DNA from: Begonia masoniana
Lineage: Eukaryota; Streptophyta; Magnoliopsida; Cucurbitales; Begoniaceae
Assembly (NCBI GenBank): GCA_022432975.1
Contig: CM039508.1
Coordinates: 19,185,779 to 19,249,778, forward strand
DNA length: 64,000 nt
Reading direction: 5' to 3'
Positions 37,640 through 48,599 of the stretch are shown one piece after another (the first letter of the stretch is position 1; every line of letters starts with the position of its first letter). Under the pieces are notes generated by a model, which saw only the letters and a list, made by a program, of their open reading frames with translations, ran no database searches and was not told where the DNA came from. Made by a program: the position numbers and the translations under genes.

Positions 37640-40180
37640 TGTCACACCCAGCTTTACGAGACTTTAGGAATTCCTCTATGTGATGGAAATTGCGTAAATA
37701 TAGGGAATTTAGTCTGTTTCACGAACGGAAAGTTTTATTAGAGCTCTAGTAACAAATCAGAATTGTTGGTGAAATAAGAAAATTTGGAGAAACCGAATCG
37801 ATAGTCAAATAACGAGATAAATGGAAAATCAAGAGGAATGGCAAACTTGTCATTTGACAAACCAAATTGATTAAATAAACAAAAACCCCTTTCTTCTCCA
37901 ACACTTCACGTTTTCTTCTCCCTCTCCTCCTCCAACGGCGATTTCCTTTCTCCTCCTCCGTTTCGCTTGAACTCCGGCCAACGTTCCTCCGATCTTTAAA
38001 GTTCCTTCATGTTTTCTTCTCCCATCACGGTTCTAGGTAAGTTTTTAGTGTTTTGGACGATTTATTCTCGACTTTTAGGTTATTTAACGGTTAGGGTTTT
38101 GTCAGATTATTGCGAAACTAGTCAGGTTTTGTTAGAAATAGTTGGGTATCGTTGTATTTGCGAGTATTGTGCATTATTTGGCGATATAATAGATGATTTG
38201 GGCGTTTTGTTTGGAAACTCGGTTTTGGAGAGCTTAGAAACCTCCATTAATGGAGTTTTAGAAATTGTGAGCGTAAGCTGTTCGATGAAATGCCTGAGTG
38301 AGGTTTATTAGAATTTTAGGAAATTTCATTTAATTAGGAGTTTCGTTAGTTTTCGAAATTTCACGGTTTAGGTCCGCTTTTAACAAAGAAAATTGTGGAT
38401 TTGCCCTAGGTGGACGAGGCTCACGGACAGCACCCAGATTGCTAAGGACGACAGGTAAGTTTTCGTGACTTACTATGGCCGATTGGCCTACACCATATGT
38501 CAAACTTTGTCCCTCGAGGATTGTTGGTGAATGTTGGTGCTTTGCCTATTTAACTGCTTTGGTTGGGTAGTTTAGGGTTAATTACTTTATAGTCTGTACT
38601 TGTGATGTTTTGATGGTATTTGTGAGGTTTTGATGGTATTCACGTTATATATGTTATATTGTGCATATTGAACTGTTCATGCAACATGGTTTCAAAACGT
38701 CATGAAAATGAATTTACGCATGGGTTTCATGAAAAGAACATGCATGTAAAGGCAAGTAAAGTATCACAGTAAACAACCATGGCATGGGGTTATCGGGGAT
38801 GAGGTTCAGACCTGGCGTTCTGCGGTGAGTGAGTTTTCCTCCCTTCAGATGGTGTGGGCTGTCTAACCGCTTGACGTGCCCTATCCATCTGTCGAGCAGT
38901 TTTCGATAACCATAGACTGACACGTACCGATATATGAAATGACATGGACGGTTTTCTTAACATTGGGCATACATGATCATGCATTGGCATTTATGTAGAA
39001 TTTACTGAGATTTTTATCTCATAGGTGTCTTTATGGTGTAGGTGATGTAGAGCAAGGTGAAGAGGATTTTCCTCTCTCAGACAAGCCTGCAGCTTGAAGG
39101 AGGATGTTCGGGGAGCGGTTGGCGTAGTCGATGCACACTTGACCCGTGGGAGCATAGGTTAAATGTTTTGGGTGATGATATTTTGATGAAATGTATAGAA
39201 ACTCTTATTAGGATGCTTGGTATCTGGATAGGTTGAAAATTTATGTTTTGATGATATTTTTGATAGTTTCCGCTAGGTATGGATAGTTTGTGAACACATA
39301 GGTATATAATGTTCATTTTGATGTCTCTGGAAATGGAAAATGTTATTTTTAATGTTTTTGGAAGTTCTGAGTGAATGAGGTGTAAGTACAGGGGGAAATG
39401 GTATGAGTTTTGGTTGAGTGTTATGGATTGGTGGATGCTGGGTGAATAAGTCATCCGGCTGACGTCACCGGTAGATGTCGAGTGTTACTGTTCACCGGTG
39501 GATGTTAAGTGTTATGGATCGGTGGATGCTGGGTGAATAATTCATCCGGCTGACGTCATCAGTGGATGTTGAGTGTTACTGTTCACCGGTGTATGTTAAG
39601 TGTTATGGATCAGTGGATGCTGGGTGAATAAGTCATCCGGCTGACGTCACCGGTGGATGTTGAGTGTTATGGATCGGTGGATGCTAGGTGAATAATTCAT
39701 CCGGCTGACGTCACCGGTGGATGTTGAGTGTTACTGTTCACCGGTGGATGTTGAGTGTTATGGATCGGTGGATGCTGGATGTATGAGTCATCCGGCTGAC
39801 GTCATCAGTAGATGTTGAGCGGTGGATGTGGCTTGGTAGAAATGAGCAGTGGATGTGGCTAGGAAGAAGTGAGCGGTGGATGTGGCTTGGTAGAAATGAG
39901 CGGTGGATGTGGCTAGGCAAAAGTGAGCGGTGGATGTGGCTTGGCAGAAATGAGCGGTAGATGTGAACAGGAAAATTTTGGGCTTGGGCCCTTTTTTCCC
40001 TCTGTTCTGTTTGGCCGATTTCTTTTATTGTTTTAATGGTTTTATTTAAATGATTTTCTTTTAAATATGGTTCAACGGGTATACTTTAATTTCACGATTT
40101 AACGAAGGAGGTTCACTTGAGAATGTTTAAAAAGAAAAATTTTCACGGGAATTTAAGGGTTAAGTTTAAGGGTCGTTACA
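37640..40180 (+). mobile_element. Solo LTR D (gypsy type), 2541 bp
   Basis: Starts TGTCACACCC and ends GGTCGTTACA, flanked on both sides by CCATT (37635-37639, 40181-40185). The right LTR of element C has CCATT once at 46398-46402, so the empty site is known. No internal region remains, so it is a product of LTR-LTR recombination. It shares short blocks with the LTR of element B: GGTAAGTT, TCGTGA, GGCC(T/G)ACACC, AAAATGAATTT and GAGATTTTTATCTC. ORFs such as 38009-38311 are not genes. Confidence 0.93.
39430..39965 (+). repeat. Subrepeats of LTR D with TGACGTCA palindromes
   Basis: Imperfect ~100-bp units containing CATCCGGCTGACGTCA and (A/G)TCGGTGGATGTTGAGTG. TGACGTCA occurs at 39460, 39551, 39642, 39706 and 39797. 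A shorter ~40-bp unit (GAGCGGTGGATGTGGCT) follows at 39825-39965. Confidence 0.85.
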
Positions 40181-40185
40181 CCATT

Positions 40186-40654
40186 AACCCTTTAACTTAA
40201 CAAAACTAACGAATAACTAACCTAAACTCGTTAACTAACAGAGATGATTACCTTTAACGGAGAAACTGGGAGGAAATAGGAGAAGACGAAATTGGAGATT
40301 GTTGCACGTCGTCTGGAAGAGGAAACAGAGAGGAGAGAAAAAAATAAGAGTTTTACGTAGAAGAGAAGAGAAGAAGAGAAAGAGAAAGAGAAAGCTTGTC
40401 TTCTTCCACAAGCTTGGACACTTGGCACACATCCATTGGCTTCCTCCCACCAACCTTAATTAGCTTCCTAATTTGCCCCTCATTGGTTTCCAACTAAATT
40501 GTTATTTAGTTCGTCAATTCGGTCACTCCGAAACTCTCTCTACCTACTAAACACTCCGACAATCCCACTAAAACATTCATTGTATTAATATCAAATTAAT
40601 CCCGTTTAATAATTCAGGAGAATAATTACATGGCCAAAAATGTCGGGTGTTACA
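40186..40654 (-). repeat. Element C left LTR, third piece
   Basis: Completes the 3' LTR of C, ending GGGTGTTACA at 40654; matches 46403-46864. Confidence 0.9.
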
Positions 40655-40667
40655 TCCCACCCACATT
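40655..40667 (-). other. Polypurine tract of element C
   Basis: Minus strand AATGTGGGTGGGA directly abuts the 3' LTR. Confidence 0.65.
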
Positions 40668-40693
40668 AACAAAATTTTGTCCCCAAAATTTGC

Positions 40694-43625
40694 TTAAGCG
40701 AATAGCTCCAGATATTGGGCTCTAATGTCCTGTTGTCTCTCCCAAGTTGTTTCCTCCACGTTATGATTGCGCCATAAAACTTTCACCAATGTGACCACTC
40801 TGTTGCGCAACACTTTGAGTGAGGAGTCCAAAATCTTTATGGGCCTTTCTTCGTACGTCAACGTCGGCATGATATCTATGTCCACCTGTTCCATGATCTG
40901 AGTAGGATCTCGCACACATTTTCTCAGTATTGAAACGTTAAAGACGTTATGAACTCCATTCATGGACGCTGGCAGCTGCAATCTGTAAGCCAAGCTTCCT
41001 ACTTTCTTCAAGATGGGAAATGGTCCAACGAACCTTGGACTGAGCTTCCCTTTCTTACCGAACCTCATCACGCCCTCGAAAGGTGACACCTTATGGAATA
41101 CTTCATCGCCTTCAGCGAATTCCAAGTCTCTTCTCCTCCGGTCCGCGTAACTTTTCTGTCAACTCTGAGCAATATTGATTCGTTGTTTGATAGTAGCAAT
41201 CACCTCAGACATTTGCTGTAATAACTCGGGGCCGACAAGCCTGGATTCTCCAACTTCATCTCAACACAATGGAGATCTGTATTTTCTGCCATAAAGAGCT
41301 TCGTAGGGAACCATACCAATCGTAGCCTGGTAGCTATTGTTATAATAGAACTCCACTAACGGCAAATACTCCAAGGAGCATGAAATTCCAATACGCACGA
41401 CTTTAACATATCTTCCAGTATTTGAATAGTCCTCTCGAATTGTCCGTCCGTCTGTGGATGAAATGCCGTGCTGAAATTTAACTTGGTGCCCAAAGAGTTT
41501 TGCAAGCTCCTACAAAACCTGGAAGTAAATCTAGGATCCCGGTCCAACACGATCGACACCAGAATACCATGCAGCTTGATAATTTTTCTAATATACAACT
41601 CTGCATATTGATCCATAGAGAAGGTCGTCTTTACAGGTAGGAAATGGGCCGATTTCGTCAATCTATCCACAATAACCCATATGATATTATGGCCTCTAGT
41701 CGTCCTTGGTAGGCCAACAACGAAATCCATAGTGATGTTCTCCCACTCCACTCAGGGATCGGGAGAGGCTGAAGTGTTCCACCTGGTCGTTGATGTTCAG
41801 CCTTCACTTGTTGACATACCATGAAAGACTCCACATATTCGTTCTTCATATTCGGCCACTAGAAGTGAAGTTTCAAGTCTTGATACATCTTCGTGCTTCC
41901 AGGATGCACTGAGAAAGAAGACGAGTGGGCTTCCGATAATATGTCCCCCCTTAGCTTTTCATCTCTCGGAACATAACACCGGTCCCTGAACTTCAAAATA
42001 CCATCTCCCGAATGACTAAACTCGGAAGAGGCCATAGGCAACTTGCTCACTATATCGGCCATTTCCTTTGAATTGATCTTCTGGGCTTCCTTAATTTGGT
42101 CCATAATGGTTGGCCGTATTGATAGGTCCTGCCAGTACGGTTGATAGTTCAGAAACTACCTCCAAGTCGAACCTCTGAATTTTTGTCTTCAAAGGCATTG
42201 ATACGGCCAACATAGCTGCTTGAATAGTAGCTGGCATCCTGCTCAACGCATCGGCTACCACATTAGCTTTCCCGGGGTGGTATTTAATCTCGATGTCATA
42301 ATCTTTCACAAACTCGAGCCACCGCCGTTGCCTCATGTTTAACTCCTTCTGAGTAAATATATACTTCAAGCTCTTGTGATCAGAAAATACTTCACACGGC
42401 TGTCCATATAAATGGTGTCTCCATATCTTCAACGCAAAAACAACTGCCGCTAACTCCAGATCATGAGTAGAGTAGTTTTGCTCGTGGTTCTTCAATTTTC
42501 TAGACGCGTATGCCACCACATTTCCCTCCTGCATTAATACGCATCCCAATCTAATGTTTGACGCGTCGCAATATACACTGAATTTGCCGTCTTCGACCGG
42601 CAATACCAACAAAGGAGCAGTGGTTAATTTCTGTTTGAGCGTCTTGAAAACTCTCTTCACACACTTCGGACCACTTGAACTTGACATCTTTCCTCGTTAA
42701 GCTGGTCATATGCTTTGCTATCACAGAAAATCCCTTAATAAATTTCCTGTAATAACCAGCTAGCCCGATAAAACTTCGTACATCGCTGGCATTTCTCGGT
42801 CTCGGTCATTCCTTCACAGCTTGAATCTTGGTTGGATCCATAGACACTCCTTCTGCAGACACCACATGGCCTAGAAAATTAATCCTGCTCAATCAGAATT
42901 CACACTTTGACAGTTTGGTTTACAATTGGTGTTATCTCAACGTCGATAGTATAATCATCAAGTGCTCTACTTCACTCCTAGAATAAACCAGGATTTCGTC
43001 GATGAAGACGATCACAAACTTGTCCAGAAAATCCTGGAATACCCTGTTCATCAGGTCCATAAATGCCACTGGGGCATTAGTCAACCCAAACGACACCACC
43101 AAGAACTCATAGTGTCCGTATCGAGTCCTGAATGCGGTCTTTGGAATATCGTCAACTCTGACCTTCAACTGGTAACAACCAGAGCGTAAATCAATTTTTG
43201 AGAATACCCGAGCCCCTTGTAGCTGGTTAAATAGATCGTCGATCCTCGACAACGAGTACTTATTCTTGATGGTCAACTTGTTCAGCTCACGGTAATCAAT
43301 ACACATGCGTAGGGACCCATCCTTCTTCTTAACGAACAAGATGAGAGCACCCCACAGAGAGAAACTAGGGCGTACAAAGCCTTTGTCCACAATTTCCCTT
43401 AGCTGAGTCTTCAACTCTTTCAGCTTTATTGGCGCCATCAAATGTAGGCAGTTGGAGCCGTCGGAATTTGTCTCCATTGGTGTCACGTGGAGCATTCGCA
43501 TGGTTGTTGTTCCCATTATCTGCCATCATGTGTTCCATCATGCGTGACTGAATGCCTACTAGCTCAGTTAGACGATCGAGGGCGTCGCCCCTGTCATTTG
43601 CATCACCTTGATTCCCTCTCACCAT
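40694..43625 (-). pseudogene. Element C gag-pol remnant with internal deletion
   Basis: The minus-strand frames shift repeatedly. The gag start MVRGNQGDANDRGDALDRL (from 43625) runs to a [12 protein letters not shown] block near 43440, then jumps straight to reverse transcriptase ([19 protein letters not shown]). The zinc knuckle and protease are missing. The RT has [15 protein letters not shown] and FIDE in place of the catalytic FIDD. RNase H (42091-42687) has [13 protein letters not shown] and [10 protein letters not shown]. Integrase pieces lie at 41658-42104, 41356-41751 and 40694-41125. The last ends in VKVLWRNHNVEETTWE, so it belongs to the same clade as element B. Stops and frameshifts make it non-functional. 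Confidence 0.92.
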
Positions 43626-43637
43626 TTCAAGAAAATC

Positions 43638-43699
43638 CTATACATAATAACGAACTCAACTTAATAAACTTAAACTTATACAGAAACTTAAACACTTAC
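43638..43699 (-). other. Probable leader intron of element C
   Basis: Minus strand donor CAACT|GTAAGT at 43699 and acceptor TATGTATAG at 43638, twelve bases before the gag ATG at 43625. Same position and donor as in element B. Confidence 0.5.
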
Positions 43700-43771
43700 A
43701 GTTGATGGAGCGATTTCACGTGGTGGGTTGCGCAGTCAAACAGTCTATAGAATCGCTTTTAAAACTCGGGC

Positions 43772-43785
43772 GCACTCTTATACCA
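43772..43785 (-). other. Degenerate primer binding site of element C
   Basis: Minus strand TGGTATAAGAGTGC, a decayed form of the TGGTATCAGAGC initiator-Met-tRNA site, just inside the 5' LTR. Confidence 0.75.
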
Positions 43786-43789
43786 TAAC

Positions 43790-46700
43790 TGTGACGACCC
43801 CTGACCCGATCGGGGCCGGTGAGCCTCACTCCGAACATTTAAAACGTGAACTATTTTTTTTTGAACTTTTACTTTTAAAACCTTGACAGAGAAAACCTTC
43901 TCTAGAATTGAAGACTAGAAGACATATTAAAATCGGACTACAGAAATAGTTGAAAAACAGGAAGGCAGAAGTGGACGACGTTTAACTTTTACTGAAATGG
44001 ACGACAGAGATGAAAGGCAGAATGAACGACAGAAATAAAAGACAATAGATTTAAACGGATAATTTGGACGACGTTATCACCCACGACTTTGGACGATAAC
44101 TTTGGACGACGTTACCGCCCAGAACTTTGGACGACTATTTAAAGAACAGAATAGACGATGTTAAAACAATAAAGTAGGGTTTTCGGTCAACAAGACACAG
44201 TACTTGAAGGGCTATGACCCACAACAAAATAGGTCGAAGTGACCTCAGTAATGAAATCGGTCGAAGTGACCTCGGTGATGAAATCGGTCGAAGTGACCTT
44301 GGTGATGAAATCGGTTGACAGAATTGGACAACAGGTTTGGACGAAAAGTTTTGGACGACAAGTTTGGACGACAGATTTGGACGACAAGTTTGGACGACAT
44401 AGGTTGTTGACAGGTTCGGACACAACTTTGGACGACGTTATCGCCCACAACTTTGGACGATAACTTTGGATGATTAACACTTAGCCTTAGTCGACAGACT
44501 AAGTCTCTGGAATTAACTTCTACACCATTCGGTTGACAAATTCAACCGAATGGATATAGATAACAGAGGGACTAAACACTCCCTCAACATCTGAAGTACC
44601 CCAACCAAAAGAAACCGATTAAAACATATTTTAGATGTGTAGAAAACATGACAGAAGTTCAAAAATCTAACTGGACGACAAGTTTGGACGACAGATTTGG
44701 ACGACAAGTTTGGACGACAGATTTGGACGACAAGTTTGGACGACAAGTTTGGACGACAGATTTGGACGACAAGTTTGGACGACAGATTTGGACGACAAGT
44801 TTGGACGACAGATTTGGACGACAAGTTTGGACGACAGATTTGGACGACAAGTTTGGACGACAGATTTGGACGACAAGTTTGGACGACAAGTTTGGACGAC
44901 AGATTTGGACGACAAGTTTGGACGACAGATTTGGACGACAAGTTTGGACGACAGATTTGGACGACAAGTTTGGACGACAGATTTGGACGACAAGTTTGGA
45001 CGACAGATTTGGACGACAAGTTTGGACGACAAGTTTGGACGACAGATTTGGACGACAAGTTTGGACGACAGATTTGGACGACAAGTTTGGACGACAGATT
45101 TGGACGACAAGTTTGGACGACAGATTTGGACGACAAGTTTGGACGACAGATTTGGACGACAAGTTTGGACGAAATTGGGCGACAGGTTTGAACGACAGAA
45201 CTGGACGATAGGTTTGGTTGACAGGTTCGGACACAACTTTGGACGACGTTATCGCCCACAACTTTGGACGATAACTTTGGATGATTAACACTTAGCCTTA
45301 GTCGACAGACTAAGTCTCTAGAATTAACTTCTACACCATTCGGTTGACAAATTCAACCGAATGGATATAGATAACAGAGGGACTAAACACTCCCTCAACA
45401 TCTGAAGTACCCCAACCAAAAGAAACCCGATTAAAACATAATTTTAGATGTGTTAGAAAACATGACAGAAGTTCAAAAATCTAACTGCATGGATAGCTCT
45501 AAAACCCAAGACAATCCATGCATAACCTAAAAGAAAAGACTCCAAGCAGTTCCAGAATATTTCAAAATATATATTCAACTGTCAAAACAGAGGTTTTAAA
45601 ACATCAACACAAAGTTTATACATCATTTTAAAATCCCAAAAGCTGTACACCTCAAAAATACACCCGCACAGGTAAAGATTCGTCTGACTACCGCGACCAA
45701 CCCCATGAGCTCGTCTTGCCAACTGCATCTACTCGTCGGCCTGAGGCACAAAGTCTTCATCTGGAGGATCCATACCTACATTAGGGAGTTCAACTATGAA
45801 CCTAGAGCTCAGTAAGAATATACAATGCAGTGATGCATATGCTATGCATGAACTTTTGAAATACATGAACATTACTTTATATTACGTTCAAGTGCACAGG
45901 AGGTATAAGTGGGGCTTATAAAGGAACTGGCGCAACAAGGGTGCACTATCAGGCACATAATAGGGGTGCACTATCAGGCACATTACAAGGATACATAACA
46001 GGTACATAACAGGATGTCAGTCCTCATCTCACACTTAACGTACATTACATTACAGGTTTTATCTTTCTTAACTTCAAACCTCGTACATAAAACATTTGCA
46101 TAACTTTTGGGAAAAACGTGTATGCATGAACATTCATTGTGCATAGACTTAACATACTGAAAAACAGTTCAAAACACACATGAATAAGAGGATATCTAAA
46201 CCGTGCATTGAGCATGGCACTAAACTTATGGCCAAATCATCGACCTAACAACCCGACGACATTTTTAACCTAGTACCTCCGTGATGCAGGGCCTTAAGGG
46301 CCAAACCTATGCATATAAACTTACCTGTTGTCCGTGAGTTGAAAGCTTCACACGTACGTCCTTGGCGAGTTCACGAACCTATAATGTGTATAACGGACCA
46401 TTAACCCTTTAACTTAACAAACTAACGAATAACTAACCTAAACTCGTTAACTAACGTAGATGATTACCTTTAACGGAGAAACTGTGAGGAAACAGGAAAA
46501 GACGAAATTGGAGATTGTTGCACGTCGTCTAGAAGAGGAAATAGAGAGGAGAGGAAAAAAATGAGAGTTTTACGTAGAAGAGAAGAGAAGAAAAGAAAGA
46601 GAATGCTTGTCTTCTTCCACAAGCTTGGACACTTGGCACACATGTATTGGCTTCCTCCCACCAACCTTAATTGGCTTCATAATTTGCCCCTCATTGGTTT

Positions 46701-46864
46701 CCAACTAAATTGTTATTTAGTTCGTCGATTCGGTCACTCCAAAACTCTCTCTTCCTGCTAAACACTCCGACAATTCCACTAAAACATTCATTATATTAAT
46801 ATCAAATTAATCCTGTTTAATAATTTGGGGAATAATTACGTGGGCAAAAATATCGGGTGTTACA
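43790..46864 (-). repeat. Element C 5' LTR (3075 bp, expanded)
   Basis: About 770 bp longer than the reassembled left LTR. The excess comes from a tandem duplication (a block with GTCGACAGACTAAGTCTCT occurs at 44492 and again at 45301; the left LTR has it once near 25551) plus a 13/26-bp repeat array between the copies. Confidence 0.92.
44672..45172. repeat. 13/26-bp tandem array in LTR of element C
   Basis: Two 13-bp half-units, GGACGACAAGTTT and GGACGACAGATTT, alternate (with occasional repeats of the first) for about 38 half-units. The left LTR has only a few loose copies (25370-25490). Long open frames on both strands here result from the repeat and are not genes. Confidence 0.95.
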
Positions 46865-46869
46865 GAAGT

Positions 46870-48387
46870 GTCGACCACGTACATTTTTATTTTAAAAAAA
46901 AATGTCGACACTTCAGAAGAAAGTGTCTAGTACTAGTGTATATTGGGCAAAACCCGAGAGCTATGAAGTGTCAACCGATAGAATGAAGTGTCGAACCTCA
47001 CTTATAAGTGTCGACTAGTGATCCCTAAAGTGTCGATCGTACAATTTTTAATTAAATAAAATTTTGTCACCTCGGCGAAGATCTCGGTCTTTTATAGTGT
47101 TATGGATTGAGTCTCTAGTCCTAGTTTAGGACTTGTCTTTGTGTCTTCTCTTAATGTCGAGTGTGATAATCATAATATTTATTTTGTTTTAGGCTTAGAC
47201 GACTTCGAAAATTTGAAGCCAGTTGCTGAAGTTGCAGATCCAGTTGGAAGGAGAGCTCGGCATAAAATATGAGTTTTATATTATTTGCACTACATTGCAT
47301 CATTGTTTTCTAAAATTCTTTTTTGGAGAGTTGTCACCTATTGAAAACTTGATGGGGCTTGGTCACCAGCATGTCAATATTTTTACGTGTATGTGCATGG
47401 TTTTATTATTGTTGTGATGAAAGATTGATTCTCGTGATCCTTTTGACGGTTTCGTTGTCAAAGTATAAAGAGAACATCTTAGTACATCTTCTACTACGTG
47501 AAAGTTATCATATTTGCACATTACAAAATGGGTAATAAAGTAGTGATGACGCGCTTCTTGAGTTTCAAATCCCTAAACCTAATCAAGGTATTTGTTGATT
47601 ATTGTTTATATGAGTTGCTTCGTAGATGACCATTGTTCACTGACAACCCGAGTAACGGGGTTGGATCTTCAGCTTACACGTTACTTGTTTATCTTTCTGG
47701 CGCATGAGGTGTTATTGGACTTTGATTGCCACCTTTCTATGTTTATGAGCTAGAAGGGTCATTGAGTGACCCTTCTTTTTCACTGAGGTGATTTTATATG
47801 ATAAGTACGATGACGGCTTATTTTTGTATAGTCGTCTATATATACGACGATGTTTTACTTAATGTCTCATAGGTGACTCGTGGAGTCTGTTTCCTTAAAA
47901 TAATGAATATGAGTTTTCATAGATTGATGTTTTTGTAGTTATTTTGTTATCTCATCATATTTTGAAAGGAAATGTAAAAGAAGTTTTACATGCATTTAAT
48001 ATAACATTTCTACTAAGTTAGTCACTCACCCCAAACGACCCTCTCTCTTTTCAAGAAAGAACAAGAGCAATGCGTAGCTTGAGTTAGAAGCAGTTACCTT
48101 TATTTATTTTCTTGTTGAGTGTTTAGTTAATTTCCTTGTGAGAATTTATCTTACATTTGAGTTTGTATAAGATTAACTTAACTGTTTGGATTTGGATGTA
48201 GAGACCACATTGAACTGATTTTACTTTATTGCAATATTATATCTGTAACCACTGTGTGGATCTTGGCTTTTAATTTAATTTTTAAGTCTTTTGTTGCAAA
48301 CTAAGCTTTAGGTGAGGTGATCAAGTTCTCTCCGAGGATCGAGTTGCTCGACCCGACATTTTGTTAGACCCGCCTCCGAGTCGTGAC
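46870..48387 (+). mobile_element. Old LTR-like sequence G, right part
   Basis: Continues sequence G after the GAAGT duplication and ends in GAGTCGTGACA. Its last ~670 bp (47720-48387) are a diverged single-copy relative of the ~720-bp satellite monomer. Shared landmarks include CTTTTTCACT(A/G)AGG, a GACGAC/GACGGCTTA block, GGCTCGTGGAG-like and TTAGTCACT(T/C)ACC blocks, and the terminal TCTCCGAGGATCG...CCGAGTCGTGACA. Confidence 0.6.
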
Positions 48388-48499
48388 ATAAATCGTGAAC
48401 AATATATACTACAATTCAACTGTTATTAATTGAACATCGATCTGTATTGTTTTCTATACCAACCAACATGCAGGTTTTATCCAATGAGCTGACCAAAGT
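48388..48499. other. Short unassigned stretch before gap
   Basis: No feature seen. Confidence 0.4.
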
Positions 48500-48599
48500 N
48501 NNNNNNNNNNNNNNNNNNNNNNNNNNNNNNNNNNNNNNNNNNNNNNNNNNNNNNNNNNNNNNNNNNNNNNNNNNNNNNNNNNNNNNNNNNNNNNNNNNN
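48500..48599. other. Assembly gap (100 N)
   Basis: Exactly 100 N, the usual placeholder for a gap of unknown size. Adjacency of flanking sequence is not proven. Confidence 0.99.

Larger units (their letters stand above)
24845..46864 (-). mobile_element. Gypsy element C, degenerate, hosting nested insertions
   Basis: The LTRs start TGTGACGACCCC and end GGGTGTTACA as read on the plus strand; the element is transcribed from the minus strand. Identical GAAGT lies at 24840-24844 and 46865-46869. The left LTR is in three pieces (24845-26573, 37536-37639, 40186-40654) because element B and solo LTR D inserted into it. The right LTR is 43790-46864. The internal region 40655-43789 carries a decayed, partly deleted polyprotein. 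The LTRs differ by several percent and by a large repeat expansion in the right copy, so C is clearly older than B. Confidence 0.92.

Noticed and set aside
44672..45172. CRISPR-like look of a short-unit array
   Set aside because: Units are contiguous with no unique spacers, in a plant LTR; it is a minisatellite.
44648..45291. ORFs of 160-250 codons on both strands
   Set aside because: Frames through the 13/26-bp array in the LTR of element C; no protein family and no single preferred frame.
24147..48387. Sequence G as a clean solo LTR
   Set aside because: Left (TGAAA) and right (TAAAT) flanks do not form a duplication, and part of the left end recurs near 16450, so I keep it only as LTR-like.
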